Source: a virus. Taken from it: a stretch of DNA of 64,000 bases. How positions within the stretch are numbered: the first letter of the stretch is position 1; every line of letters begins with the position of its first letter. Both the position numbers and the translations under genes were made by a program. The DNA lies in the IMG/VR virus record IMGVR_UViG_3300018049_000017, positions 1-64,000 of that record; one strand, given 5' to 3'. This document shows, in pieces, positions 8,885-16,961 of this stretch. The notes beneath the pieces are model-generated. The model worked only from the letters and a program-made list of their open reading frames with translations, had not been told where the DNA came from and made no database searches.

Positions 8885-9038
8885 GTTTACATATAACAAC
8901 GGAGAAAAAGAAGAAGTTACTTTGACCACAGATAATATAAAATGGTCTATAGAACAGTATTGTAGGAACAGACATATTATTAATCATCAAATATTAGAAG
9001 AAGGCAATAGTTCTACTAAACAAATGCTTTTTGGTTGA
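8862..9038 (+). CDS. Small hypothetical protein
   Basis: A 58-residue frame starts at an ATG inside the end of the glycosyltransferase gene and ends at TGA 9036-9038. It has a Lys-rich start (MKKKYLVEFTYNNGEKEE), alternating beta-like strands and a Trp/Tyr/Cys helix (WSIEQYCRNRH). Codon use matches the neighbours. No family is recognised. The TATTTATA motif that precedes the next gene begins at its stop codon. Confidence 0.55.
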   Translation: MKKKYLVEFTYNNGEKEEVTLTTDNIKWSIEQYCRNRHIINHQILEEGNSSTKQMLFG

Positions 9039-9046
9039 TATTTATA
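9039..9046 (+). promoter_or_regulatory. TATTTATA element, possible late promoter
   Basis: TATTTATA at 9039-9046, right after the stop of the small gene and 14 bases before the ATG at 9061. It helps decide the start of that gene. Confidence 0.45.
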
Positions 9047-9060
9047 TAAAAGACTATTCA

Positions 9061-9438
9061 ATGAATAAAATAGAAAAATACGTAAAAAACTTTATATCAG
9101 AAGCAGCAAAGATAAATTTTGCAGGACATTCTTTTATTTTAAAAGTTGACACTAACGAAGATCCTCAAAAGAAAGGAGTAAAAGTACAATTCCTTCCTAC
9201 TCAGTTTGGTGGCATTACTCCTACTGAACAAAATGATATTGCTATTGAATTAGAAACTAGATTAGAAAAAGGTTTATCTCAATTCGATATGAGAGTAGAA
9301 AGAGATAGAAACTTAAAAGATAAAACAGTTATTGGTTTCTTTATTTACATTGAGTATTTCGATAGAATTATTAGAAAGGCTCTTTCAGGACAAAATCCAG
9401 ACAGCTCTTCTATAGAAAAAGAACCAGAAGCTATTTAG
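9061..9438 (+). CDS. Hypothetical protein with capsid-targeting-like leader
   Basis: I chose the ATG at 9061, not the upstream GTG-type start, because it lies 14 bases after a TATTTATA element and gives the N-terminus MNKIEKYVKNFISEAAKI. The leader ends in ISE followed by A, like the T4 capsid-targeting peptide (MKTYQEFIAE, cut before A). The remaining about 110 residues form an alpha/beta domain with no motif I know. Inference: a candidate internal head protein processed by the prohead protease. Its neighbours are glycan genes, so it may be unrelated to them. Confidence 0.6.
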   Translation: MNKIEKYVKNFISEAAKINFAGHSFILKVDTNEDPQKKGVKVQFLPTQFGGITPTEQNDIAIELETRLEKGLSQFDMRVERDRNLKDKTVIGFFIYIEYFDRIIRKALSGQNPDSSSIEKEPEAI

Positions 9439-9467
9439 TTTCTAGTTACATAATAAGTTATAGTTAT

Positions 9468-10226
9468 ATGTTTAGAAAAATCTATACGTTTGGGTGCTCT
9501 TTCTCCGCACCGTACTGGCTTGAAGAAGAAAAAACATACACTAGCCTACTAGCTAAAAACTATAACTGTGAGGAGTTAAACAACTCTAAACCTGCTGACT
9601 GTAATGATGCTATCTTTTTAAAATTTACAGATCATCTTCCTGATTTTAAAGAGAACGATCTAATCATTTATCAATTTACTTCCTACAATAGAGAAGGATT
9701 CTATATTAATAATCATAAAAAGTATTTTTCTACTGCAGGTTTGTCTCCTGACCCAGAACATAATAGAAAACTATTAGATGAATTTGGAGGAGGAAGAGCT
9801 AAGTATAAGATTACTGATGATGAAATAATGACTCTTTTAGATTATACTACAATATGGTCTATATACTCTCTTCGTAATAAATTTTTAAGAGTATATAATA
9901 TTTTACAGTATTTAAAAGAAGAAAAAAATATAGACTACCAGGTATTATTTTTAGATAATCTATTTAGTTCTATAGTCTCTTCATATAACTTATTAAAGTT
10001 ACCAACTAGATCAAATGAATTAAATGTAGGTATAAAAGAATGGGTTACTGCTAATAAATTAAGGTTAATAGATATGCCTACTGTTTATCACAAACAAAGA
10101 GATGAACATATTTCAATTGAAGAAGCAGGAATATACAAACAAGATAAACACCCTAATGAAAAAGCTCATGAATTGATAGCTAAAGCTATTATGAATAAAC
10201 TAACTGAAAAAGCATCGTTAATATGA
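9468..10226 (+). CDS. SGNH/GDSL hydrolase-like protein
   Basis: The 252-residue protein has a block I variant IYTFGCSFSAPYWLEE (nucleophile Ser within GCSFS) and a block V DKHPNEKAHELIAKAI (Asp and His of the triad). Between them, NDLIIYQFTSYNREGFYI matches the block III strand. SGNH enzymes are esterases or acyltransferases for polysaccharides. Five other members are in the window. It overlaps the following GT25-like gene by 4 bases, which points to a coupled role in glycan modification. The Asn of block III is not obvious. Confidence 0.65.
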   Translation: MFRKIYTFGCSFSAPYWLEEEKTYTSLLAKNYNCEELNNSKPADCNDAIFLKFTDHLPDFKENDLIIYQFTSYNREGFYINNHKKYFSTAGLSPDPEHNRKLLDEFGGGRAKYKITDDEIMTLLDYTTIWSIYSLRNKFLRVYNILQYLKEEKNIDYQVLFLDNLFSSIVSSYNLLKLPTRSNELNVGIKEWVTANKLRLIDMPTVYHKQRDEHISIEEAGIYKQDKHPNEKAHELIAKAIMNKLTEKASLI

Positions 10227-10795
10227 ATTACAATGTAATAGTTTTATCGGTGAAGACAGATGTAGAGAGAAGAAAGCATATTACTAAAGTGTGTAAAACT
10301 TTGAAGCTTAATTTTGACTTCTTTAATGCTTTAACTCCAGTTGATTTAGATGATAGTTTAATAAATACATACTATAGCAACATGGATGTATATCAATATC
10401 CTGAATTAAATCATAAGGCAGTATTTGCTACATTTGAAAGTCATAAAGAAATATTAAAGACAATCTATACGAGTAAACAAAACACATTAGTTTTAGAAGA
10501 CGATTTAGTACCGATCAGGGACTATAATTTTACTGATATAGATTTCAGCTCTTTTGACCTACTTCAATTAATGTCTGAAATTAGTTGCTGTTATCACTTT
10601 GTGAATTGGATATCAGCTGGGTTCCTTTATCAGAAATTTAATTCAAAAGATTATTATCCTACACAGGCTTTTGATTGGGAGTTACATAAATTAAGAAACG
10701 AATTTAATATACAGACAGTAAACGAACCTGTCTTTGAACAAACAAATAATTTTAAATCACATTTAGCACCTTATGGTTACAAAAAAATTCATTAG
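10223..10795 (+). CDS. Family 25 glycosyltransferase-like protein
   Basis: The 190-residue protein opens NVIVLSVKTDVERRKHITKV, the GT25 (LPS-type) pattern of a V-I-x-L strand followed by R-R. FFNALTP and ATFESHKEIL (GxxxSH) follow, then TLVLEDDLVP with the LEDD metal motif. It is short for the family; the C-terminal acceptor part is reduced. A longer GT25 protein occurs at 55407-56285. It probably transfers galactose or a related sugar to a surface glycan. Confidence 0.75.
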   Translation: MNYNVIVLSVKTDVERRKHITKVCKTLKLNFDFFNALTPVDLDDSLINTYYSNMDVYQYPELNHKAVFATFESHKEILKTIYTSKQNTLVLEDDLVPIRDYNFTDIDFSSFDLLQLMSEISCCYHFVNWISAGFLYQKFNSKDYYPTQAFDWELHKLRNEFNIQTVNEPVFEQTNNFKSHLAPYGYKKIH

Positions 10796-11555
10796 AATAC
10801 TCTGGGGGAGTTTTGATAGATATAAAAATCAAATCGTTGAAGCTAGAAAAGATAACTTAAACGAAACAGTAGTGGTGTGGGGAGAAGATAATGCTAATTT
10901 ATTAGATGAATTAGGATACGATTGTCATTTAGTAAGCAACTCAGCTTATGATCCTTCTATAGCTGCTGATCATACATTTAAAGATCATAGAAGCTTGATA
11001 CACAAAATAGAAGGATTAAAAATAGCATTAGACTTACTGTATGATGAGATAGTATTTGTCGATTGGGACTGTAGAAAAGTAAAAGAGATAGATGATAACT
11101 TTTGGAATTTATTAAGACAAAAAGAATCTAAGCTTCAAGTTCCTCTTTACACATACCCTAAAAAAGCATTTAACATAATGCTAGAAGATACAAAAAGAGA
11201 ACCTCATATAAATAATTTCATCAAAAAGTTAAAAGAGTATATAGAAAAATATAGCTTTGAATATCAGACTAATCATATAATCCCTAATACTGGTTTTATG
11301 TACTGTAATGATATTACTATCATAGATAAGTTACTAGAAATTATTAAGGCTAATGATCTTCAAACTGTACCTGACGAACTATCAGTATTTTTATACGGGC
11401 AGCATTTAGGTTTAAATCAGTTTATTAAAGAAATAGATCCATTAGTTATAGGTGGTAAGGTTCATGGATACGAATGGTGGAATAATATAGAAGATTCATT
11501 TGATAAATACAAAGCATCGTTCGGTAATAAAACTAATTACTTTATACATTACTAA
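10773..11555 (+). CDS. Glycosyltransferase-like protein, paralogue of 31060-31770
   Basis: The 260-residue protein shares a run of motifs with the minus-strand product at 31060-31770: an RILWG start, VVVWGEDN...LGYDC, EIVFVDWDCRKV (the DWD acts as a DxD site), VPLYTYPKKAF and a final NYFIHY. The order and spacing agree, so the two are paralogues on opposite strands. The GT-A type DxD and the context suggest sugar transfer. No named family is certain. Confidence 0.6.
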   Translation: MVTKKFIRILWGSFDRYKNQIVEARKDNLNETVVVWGEDNANLLDELGYDCHLVSNSAYDPSIAADHTFKDHRSLIHKIEGLKIALDLLYDEIVFVDWDCRKVKEIDDNFWNLLRQKESKLQVPLYTYPKKAFNIMLEDTKREPHINNFIKKLKEYIEKYSFEYQTNHIIPNTGFMYCNDITIIDKLLEIIKANDLQTVPDELSVFLYGQHLGLNQFIKEIDPLVIGGKVHGYEWWNNIEDSFDKYKASFGNKTNYFIHY

Positions 11556-11556
11556 T

Positions 11557-12291
11557 ATGCATTTTAAAAAAGCTTTAATACAATCACAAGAAGGATCACC
11601 AATACATTATTTGGCTCCTATACCTGTTTATATGAAACAATTCGATGATGATGACCTTCATCAAAGAGTTTATGATTTAGGAATAGAAAAATTAGATGCT
11701 GTTCAAAAGCAAATGGGACAAGAACTTCCTGAGCAGTTAGATTCAGAGAGGGTAGAGTCTTATTCGGTGAACTATGATAGACAAGATGATTGGGTAGAAC
11801 CTAATGAGTTTCAACCTATAGGTAGTAGATTTTTTACTCCTCCTAATAATTTTCTTAACACTCCTGATCCAGATGTACAGGTTTTAGTTGATAGAATTAA
11901 ATCAGGATACATAGAACTTTTAGAAACATTACAACTAAAGAATAACAGGAACCCAGAAATCACAGAAAGCTGGATGCAGTACTATGATCCTTATAAAGGT
12001 AGAGGACATAATGCTCATAATCATTGTAGATGGAGCCCAGAAGAAGCTTCACCAACTTGTTTCTCTGGAGGATATTATTTGTCTGATGGTGAACCTATTT
12101 TAGATCATCCTTACAGTGGGGTGTTTACTTTTCACATAAGAGGAGCAGCTCATTTTATTAGACCTAAAAAGGGAATGTTAATTATATGGCCGTATGATAT
12201 AGTACATTCTGTTAAACCATTTTACGGTAAATCAAATAGAGTAGTTATAAACTTTAACATTGAAGATTCAGAACTTAAAGGACTTTTATGA
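11557..12291 (+). CDS. 2-oxoglutarate/Fe(II)-dependent oxygenase-like protein
   Basis: The start at 11557 lies just after the previous stop; longer upstream starts are unlikely. The 244-residue protein has ESWMQYYDPYKGRGHNAHNH (metal His near the second strand), GGYYLSDG, a PKKGMLIIWP turn, then YDIVHSVKPFYG...RVVINFN with the distal His and the Arg that binds oxoglutarate. This is the pattern of the small phage 2OG oxygenases (2OG-FeII_Oxy_5 type). It may hydroxylate a sugar, lipid or protein; the operon favours a glycan-linked substrate. It overlaps the next gene by 4 bases. Confidence 0.75.
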   Translation: MHFKKALIQSQEGSPIHYLAPIPVYMKQFDDDDLHQRVYDLGIEKLDAVQKQMGQELPEQLDSERVESYSVNYDRQDDWVEPNEFQPIGSRFFTPPNNFLNTPDPDVQVLVDRIKSGYIELLETLQLKNNRNPEITESWMQYYDPYKGRGHNAHNHCRWSPEEASPTCFSGGYYLSDGEPILDHPYSGVFTFHIRGAAHFIRPKKGMLIIWPYDIVHSVKPFYGKSNRVVINFNIEDSELKGLL

Positions 12292-13220
12292 ATAAAGATT
12301 TCAGAGTAGTTTTTGTAAATTGGACTAAGCCTTATTTTTATAAGAAACAAGCTGAAGGATACAACTTTGATAAACTTGCTGATTTAACATCAGAAGATTA
12401 TGATATGGTTGATTATGAATTAAGAATTCAACAAGCAGCTATAGACTCAGTTAGAAAATATATGCCTGGTAATAGAATTTATCTATATACAGACACTGCT
12501 GGATATAATTTTTATAAACAAAAAGGAATGCTTCAAGACTTTGATTTTGTGAATATAGAAGTTTTAGATAACTATAATAAGACTGCTACTAATCCTGGTA
12601 AATGGTGGACTAGCGGTAAGTCTGTAGTTATGGGACATGTTACAACTCCATTTTTATTTTTAGATAACGATTTCATATTGCAATCTGCAATACCAGATGA
12701 GTTTTGGGATTATGATTTAATTCATACACAATGGGAAATACAGAGAGGACATTTCTATGTCACTCAAGATATGTTTGATAAATTAGAGGTTCCTATAGAT
12801 AACTTTGAGGAAAAGATGCTAATGCCTAACACTTCTTTTGTGTGGATGAATAGCGATACAATTAAAAATAACTACTATGAAAATCATTTAAAAATAGTAA
12901 ATAAAGAGTATGAATCTATTCCGGAATGGCTATGGCTACTTTCTGATCAAGGGTTACTAGGTTACTGTGCTAGGGAACATCTTAATGCAAAAGTTGGAAC
13001 TCTGGAGAAAAATGCTTATCTTTCTTATGCAGAGCATCCTAAAAAAGAGGATGAATGTGGGTACACTCCAATGTGGGTAGATATAAATAATAAGGATCAC
13101 TTTGATCACATTAAATATCGCCACATATGGATTGATAAAAGGAGAATGAAAAACGATATACAATTCAGAAGAAAAGTACTATCGGAGATCGAATTAAGAG
13201 AGAAGAAAGATTTATTGTAA
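12288..13220 (+). CDS. Glycosyltransferase-like protein (GT-A type)
   Basis: The 310-residue protein contains FLFLDNDFILQ near residue 121 (DND metal-binding motif), preceded by WWTSGKSVVM, the helix that carries the sugar-nucleotide site in DUF6734-like proteins. The later SDQGLLGY motif takes the place of the second acidic site. It resembles the product at 16958-18148 in layout. It closes the first glycan operon, since a 23-base gap with a TATTTATT motif follows. Confidence 0.55.
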   Translation: MNKDFRVVFVNWTKPYFYKKQAEGYNFDKLADLTSEDYDMVDYELRIQQAAIDSVRKYMPGNRIYLYTDTAGYNFYKQKGMLQDFDFVNIEVLDNYNKTATNPGKWWTSGKSVVMGHVTTPFLFLDNDFILQSAIPDEFWDYDLIHTQWEIQRGHFYVTQDMFDKLEVPIDNFEEKMLMPNTSFVWMNSDTIKNNYYENHLKIVNKEYESIPEWLWLLSDQGLLGYCAREHLNAKVGTLEKNAYLSYAEHPKKEDECGYTPMWVDINNKDHFDHIKYRHIWIDKRRMKNDIQFRRKVLSEIELREKKDLL

Positions 13221-13221
13221 A

Positions 13222-13229
13222 TATTTATT
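13222..13229 (+). promoter_or_regulatory. TATTTATT element, possible late promoter
   Basis: The element TATTTATT lies just after a stop codon and 14 bases before the ATG at 13244. It matches a motif seen upstream of about a dozen genes on both strands, always as TATTTATA/T in the direction of transcription. A gp55-like sigma gene is present, so a late-promoter role is possible but unproven. Confidence 0.4.
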
Positions 13230-13243
13230 AAAAAGTAGACACC

Positions 13244-13654
13244 ATGGAATCAAAACCACCTATCAAATCATTAAGAAGGGTTCTACAAAATATACACCAG
13301 GTAGGTTTCAGAATAAGAAAAATACAACCAGATGTTGAAAGTATGAACAAAGCCGCTTTTATCAGAGTTTTAAAGAATCTAAAAAAGATAGAAGATAGAA
13401 GAGACTTTATGCAATCAGAAATCGGTATGGATGTGACTGCATATGAAGATTTATTCTTTAACGTAATAGAAGATATGTTTAAATTAATGTTCTCTAAAGA
13501 ACAATTAGCTCTTATTCAAATGTACCTTTATCAACTTCAACCAGATAAGGAATGGGATGGTACAATTATGTTAGAGAAAAATAAAAAAGAATTTAAAGTA
13601 AATTTTAAAACTCCTGAGGACGTTTGGAATGTATTGAAAGAAATAGGAAAATAG
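13244..13654 (+). CDS. Hypothetical protein
   Basis: The 136-residue protein is basic at the N-terminus (IKSLRRVLQNIHQVGFRIRKI) and mostly helical, with a Phe/Met-rich middle (FFNVIEDMFKLMFSKEQL) and a short C-terminal domain. I do not recognise it. It begins 14 bases after a TATTTATT element and ends 1 base before the next promoter region, so it forms a one-gene unit. Confidence 0.65.
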   Translation: MESKPPIKSLRRVLQNIHQVGFRIRKIQPDVESMNKAAFIRVLKNLKKIEDRRDFMQSEIGMDVTAYEDLFFNVIEDMFKLMFSKEQLALIQMYLYQLQPDKEWDGTIMLEKNKKEFKVNFKTPEDVWNVLKEIGK

Positions 13655-13685
13655 TTGTTTTTCTGCGTATTTTTTCTTATATTTA
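13655..13685 (+). promoter_or_regulatory. Bacteroidota-type promoter (TTG-N20-TATATTTA)
   Basis: TTG at 13655-13657, a 20-base spacer holding CTGC and a T tract, then TATATTTA at 13678-13685. The ATG at 13704 follows after a short leader. One of about thirteen near-identical copies. Confidence 0.8.
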
Positions 13686-13703
13686 GTAGTTAAAATTAGT
13701 TAT

Positions 13704-14057
13704 ATGAATAAAACTCTCAAAATGATTCCTTGCCCGAAATGCGGTGAGGACTTTCCAGAACTTAGACTAACTCAATACGGATACAATTACTGTGTTAATT
13801 GTTCTACTACTGAAAAAGTAGTTGGTATTACTACAGTAGAAGGTACTGGAGATCACACTTACAATGATATTATTATTATGGATGCTGCTAAGGCTAGAAG
13901 AATAGCTGCTGCTGAGGCTGAGTATACAGGTAATAAGAAAGTAGCATTAGAATTACTAAACTATGATGATGAAAACGAGAATTCAGTATCGCAATCTATG
14001 AAAGAAAGCATACAAAGGGTTCTCGATGACGAAGACGATAACGATTATATCACATAA
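13704..14057 (+). CDS. Zinc-ribbon protein (DksA/TraR-like Cys4)
   Basis: The 117-residue protein has CPKCGEDFPELRLTQYGYNYC plus a second CVNC (Cys4, residues 9-33), followed by a long helix with AKARRIAAAEAE and an acidic tail. The Cys4 and helix arrangement resembles phage DksA/TraR-type or zinc-ribbon regulators, but no DksA coiled-coil tip is evident. A smaller relative sits at 25758-25994. It may bind RNA polymerase or DNA. It has its own promoter and is coupled to the HNH-like gene by TAATG. Confidence 0.6.
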   Translation: MNKTLKMIPCPKCGEDFPELRLTQYGYNYCVNCSTTEKVVGITTVEGTGDHTYNDIIIMDAAKARRIAAAEAEYTGNKKVALELLNYDDENENSVSQSMKESIQRVLDDEDDNDYIT

Positions 14058-14689
14058 TGCCACGTCCTTCTAAAATAATTCCTAAAGAAGATATAGAAAG
14101 AGCACAGCTTAGAACTAGATCTAATATGGCTGCAGCTAGATATCTTCGTGTATCTTATGATCATTACAAAAAGTATGCAAAGATGTATAAGAACGAAGAA
14201 GGAGTTACTTTATTGGAAGCACATAAAAATCAGCAAGGTAAAGGTATTCCTAAATTTGCATTAAAAGGAAAAGATAAAATTCCATTGATGGATTTATTAG
14301 AAGGAAGAGTACCTATTGAGCATTTTGAAGCTCAAGAGATAAAACGAAGAATAATTTTCGAAGGACTTATAGAAGAAAAATGTGCTAAATGTAATTTTTC
14401 AGAGAGAAGAATAACTGATACTAAGGTTCCGGTTATACTTAACTTTATCGATGGCAATAAAAAAAATTGGCATCTTGATAACTTAGAGTTTCTCTGCTAT
14501 AATTGTTCTTTTCTATATGCAGCATCGCCTATTGAAGAGAAACAAGCAGAGGCAATGGAGAACTATGTTAAGACACGAAATGACGAACCAGACTGGGAAT
14601 TAGATCAAGCTCATATTGAGCATTTAAAGAGTTTAGGACTGTATGATGAAGAGTCAGATGACGGATCTGAGTATATTTCTAGACTGTAA
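14057..14689 (+). CDS. HNH-like protein with N-terminal helix-turn-helix
   Basis: The 210-residue protein has an N-terminal helical part with MAAARYLRVSYDHYKKY (a likely DNA-binding helix-turn-helix). Near residues 113-152 are CAKCNF...VILNFIDGNKKNWHLDNLEFLCYNC, which matches the HNH zinc-finger nuclease layout (Cys2, DG, H, N-L, Cys2). The tail is acidic. Several T4-type phages carry such proteins; it may be a homing-type nuclease or a regulator. The catalytic His cannot be assigned with certainty. Confidence 0.65.
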   Translation: MPRPSKIIPKEDIERAQLRTRSNMAAARYLRVSYDHYKKYAKMYKNEEGVTLLEAHKNQQGKGIPKFALKGKDKIPLMDLLEGRVPIEHFEAQEIKRRIIFEGLIEEKCAKCNFSERRITDTKVPVILNFIDGNKKNWHLDNLEFLCYNCSFLYAASPIEEKQAEAMENYVKTRNDEPDWELDQAHIEHLKSLGLYDEESDDGSEYISRL

Positions 14690-14692
14690 AAC

Positions 14693-14700
14693 TATTTATT
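14693..14700 (+). promoter_or_regulatory. TATTTATT element
   Basis: The element ends only 3 bases before the ATG at 14704. This is too close for a normal -10 box with an untranslated leader, so either the transcript is leaderless-like or the element serves another role. Confidence 0.3.
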
Positions 14701-14703
14701 ACC

Positions 14704-14856
14704 ATGGCCAAGAATAAAACAAATAAATTCTCCACTTGGAAAAAGAAGAAGCCCCTCGAGAGAAAAGTTGCTGACAAATTAGTCAACACACACGAACGTA
14801 ATGAAAAGTTACGTGAAAAAGAGATAGGGACTAAGTTCCTTGACATGTTTAACTAA
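14704..14856 (+). CDS. Small basic hypothetical protein
   Basis: A 50-residue frame (MAKNKTNKFSTWKKKKPLER and onward) that is Lys/Arg-rich throughout, ending in KFLDMFN. The start follows a TATTTATT element by 3 bases and the stop leaves 10 bases before the muralytic enzyme. The base composition is like the neighbours. It could bind nucleic acid; no family is known to me. Confidence 0.5.
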   Translation: MAKNKTNKFSTWKKKKPLERKVADKLVNTHERNEKLREKEIGTKFLDMFN

Positions 14857-14866
14857 ACTATAAAAT

Positions 14867-15466
14867 ATGAGAAACTTACCAATGGCGATTGGTGGGCTAG
14901 TAGTGATTTTATTGCTAATGGCTTTCACCTCAGTACAAAGAAGTTTTAACAAAGTAGAAATAATTAAATTAGAAGCAAAACCAATAGAGGTTATATTACC
15001 TGACCCATTAGAGGGTATAAAGGTAGAAATAGATTACAAAGGACATAATGACTTTTTACAAGCAATAGGTCATAGAGAGTCTGGAAATAGATACGAAGTA
15101 GTTAATAGTTTTGGATATATGGGAAAATATCAATTCGGTAAATCGACATTAAAAGGTTTAGGATTTGATGTTACAGTAGATGAATTTATCAATAGTCCAT
15201 ATATTCAAGAAAAAGCAATGAATTCATTATTGTTGCATAATCAAAAAAAACTTCGTAAATTTATAGAACAATATGAAGGACAAGTAGTACATGGAGTATT
15301 AATAACTGAGTCTGGAGTATTAGCTGCAGCACATTTAGCTGGAGCAGGTAATGTTAAAAAGTTTTTTAAAAGAGGATTTGAGTTTGAAGATGGATACGGA
15401 ACCAAAATGACATCGTACATGGCTCAATTCTCAGGATATACTTTAAGATTAAATGGCGGTAAATAA
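14867..15466 (+). CDS. Membrane-anchored lytic transglycosylase-like muralytic enzyme
   Basis: The 199-residue protein has an N-terminal signal anchor (residues 6-22) and a catalytic-like core: IGHRESGNRYEVVNSFGYMGKY (glutamate in E-S-G-N, as in goose-type or SLT lysozymes), QFGKSTLKGLGF, and the AAHLAGAGN motif near residue 163. This arrangement is common in Bacteroidota cell-wall hydrolases. It is likely to cut peptidoglycan during lysis or entry; the signal anchor suggests membrane release-type control. It overlaps the next SGNH gene by 14 bases. Confidence 0.75.
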   Translation: MRNLPMAIGGLVVILLLMAFTSVQRSFNKVEIIKLEAKPIEVILPDPLEGIKVEIDYKGHNDFLQAIGHRESGNRYEVVNSFGYMGKYQFGKSTLKGLGFDVTVDEFINSPYIQEKAMNSLLLHNQKKLRKFIEQYEGQVVHGVLITESGVLAAAHLAGAGNVKKFFKRGFEFEDGYGTKMTSYMAQFSGYTLRLNGGK

Positions 15467-16205
15467 AATAATCTTTTTAGGAGATACATTTACAAGAGGA
15501 GATGGAGCAGAATGGCCTGGGATGTTTTCCAAGCTAGGTGCTCTTCCTTTTGAATTTAAGCAAAATACTTGGCACCAAAGACTCAGAAAAGAGGTAAATG
15601 ATTTTAGTAAACTATCTCAAGACTTTAATAAGTTCTTCGGACCTCAGTTAGTTAAAAATGCTGAGTACGTAATAGAAACTAGAGAAAGTCAAGGCTGGGC
15701 AAAAAGAGTTGCCGATCATTTTAAACTCCCTTATAAGAATTATTCTAATAATTTCAAGTCAATAGGAGAGTACTTACCTTTTTTGAACTATCACAGTGAT
15801 GATGATTTAAAGAATTGCTTAGTAATAGCTGGAGTACTTCCTATAGTAAATGATTTTACATTTAATCATGCAAATCAAAAACAATTAAGAAATATTACTG
15901 TTCCTTATTTTGCTTCTCAGATACTTTTAATGAAAGAGTATGTAGAGAACAGAGGAGGTATATTTTTATATTTTCATACTACAGACTATCCTGAAGTATT
16001 ATATGATCCAAAGTTTAATGAGTTTATTTTAGAACTTAGTCCTCTGTTACTTTTAGAGGGTATTTTTGAAAATAATATTGGTCAGTCATTCAGATTTAGA
16101 AAGTTCGACGGCATTCATTATGATATAGGAGGTCAAAAAGAGATAGCAAGAATTATTATAAATCAGTTGGAATCCTCCGAATTTATTCGTATATTTAAAG
16201 AATAA
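15453..16205 (+). CDS. SGNH/GDSL hydrolase-like protein
   Basis: The 250-residue protein has block I FLGDTFTRGDG (a Thr in place of the Ser of GDS) and a C-terminal DGIHYDIGGQKEIARIII (D-x-x-H). Thr instead of Ser at the nucleophile is unusual; it may still be active or may act as a binder. A promoter for the next gene (16167-16197) lies inside its last 40 bases, so its final residues (QLESSEFIRIFKE) are coded by promoter DNA. It is one of six SGNH-type genes in the window. Confidence 0.65.
   Translation: MAVNKIIFLGDTFTRGDGAEWPGMFSKLGALPFEFKQNTWHQRLRKEVNDFSKLSQDFNKFFGPQLVKNAEYVIETRESQGWAKRVADHFKLPYKNYSNNFKSIGEYLPFLNYHSDDDLKNCLVIAGVLPIVNDFTFNHANQKQLRNITVPYFASQILLMKEYVENRGGIFLYFHTTDYPEVLYDPKFNEFILELSPLLLLEGIFENNIGQSFRFRKFDGIHYDIGGQKEIARIIINQLESSEFIRIFKE
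16167..16197 (+). promoter_or_regulatory. Bacteroidota-type promoter within a coding region
   Basis: TTG at 16167-16169, 20-base spacer, TATATTTA at 16190-16197, followed by AAATAAAGGTTATG with the start at 16215. It is embedded in the 3' end of the SGNH gene and lacks the CTGC spacer core. Confidence 0.7.
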
Positions 16206-16214
16206 ATAAAGGTT

Positions 16215-16373
16215 ATGAAATGTTCTATTTGTAGAAAAACTATCGACGGTCATGGTAATAATCCTTGGCCTTTAGAAAGTTCAGATAAAGATAGATGTTG
16301 TGATTCTTGCAACATGAATTTTGTTATTCCTGCTAGACTTAAACTTACTACCTATGGCGGAGAAACGTGGTGA
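16215..16373 (+). CDS. Small zinc-ribbon protein
   Basis: A 52-residue frame begins at the AAAGGTTATG of the promoter leader. It has CSIC (residues 3-6), NPWPL and a CCDSCN group (residues 28-33), then VIPARL. This Cys pattern and ending is found in small phage zinc-ribbon proteins of unknown role. It overlaps the next gene by 20 bases. Confidence 0.7.
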   Translation: MKCSICRKTIDGHGNNPWPLESSDKDRCCDSCNMNFVIPARLKLTTYGGETW

Positions 16374-16668
16374 AACAGAGAAGTTAGTTTATGACTTCAA
16401 TACAGCTGGTTGTTTAGAGATATTTATGAATGAGACTTGGTATCGTACAACAGCTAGAGACTTCAGATCATTTGATGGTCCTAGAAGAATAACAGAACCT
16501 ACTGATGTTAAGTTAGGTAATGTAAATGTTCCTATGAGAACATATGAGTATTGGGGACCGGTTTATATGTTTGGCACTAATAAAGAAATGGCCTACACAA
16601 ATTCTGGTTCTATGTACACAGGAAAAATATGGGAAAGAAATAGAAAAATATCAGATAGCAGAAGATGA
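16354..16668 (+). CDS. Hypothetical protein
   Basis: I prefer the ATG at 16354 over longer starts because it overlaps the end of the zinc-ribbon gene in the way usual for this operon; it gives 104 residues. The protein is beta-rich with many aromatics (ETWYRTTARDFRSFDGPRR, YEYWGPVYMFGTNKEM). The family is unknown to me. It overlaps the next gene by 4 bases. Confidence 0.65.
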   Translation: MAEKRGETEKLVYDFNTAGCLEIFMNETWYRTTARDFRSFDGPRRITEPTDVKLGNVNVPMRTYEYWGPVYMFGTNKEMAYTNSGSMYTGKIWERNRKISDSRR

Positions 16669-16961
16669 AAAAATTTCAATTTAACTCAACAGAACAATTC
16701 GAGGATTTATTCTCTACCAGAAACTTAGAAGTTACTGATGCAATAGTAGAAGGAATAGAAAATGCTATGGTTCATAGAAAAAGAACAGCAAAGATTTTTA
16801 GTGTTACTTTTGCTAACTATGAGGTCGCATATGAGATTAGCTTACCAAAAGTAGAATGGGTAGGTTCTTTAGATTCCTGTTTAGACTTTTATCACGAAAA
16901 TAATGAAACCGATAAGGCTATTGATACTTGGAAGTTGAGAGAAACAGCTAAAGTTTTATGA
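16665..16961 (+). CDS. Hypothetical protein
   Basis: The 98-residue protein has a helical start (NSTEQFEDLFSTRNLEVTDA) and a beta-type middle (KIFSVTFANYEVAYEISL), with a final helix. I do not recognise it. It overlaps the neighbouring genes by 4 bases at each end, so it is translated with them. Confidence 0.6.
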   Translation: MKKFQFNSTEQFEDLFSTRNLEVTDAIVEGIENAMVHRKRTAKIFSVTFANYEVAYEISLPKVEWVGSLDSCLDFYHENNETDKAIDTWKLRETAKVL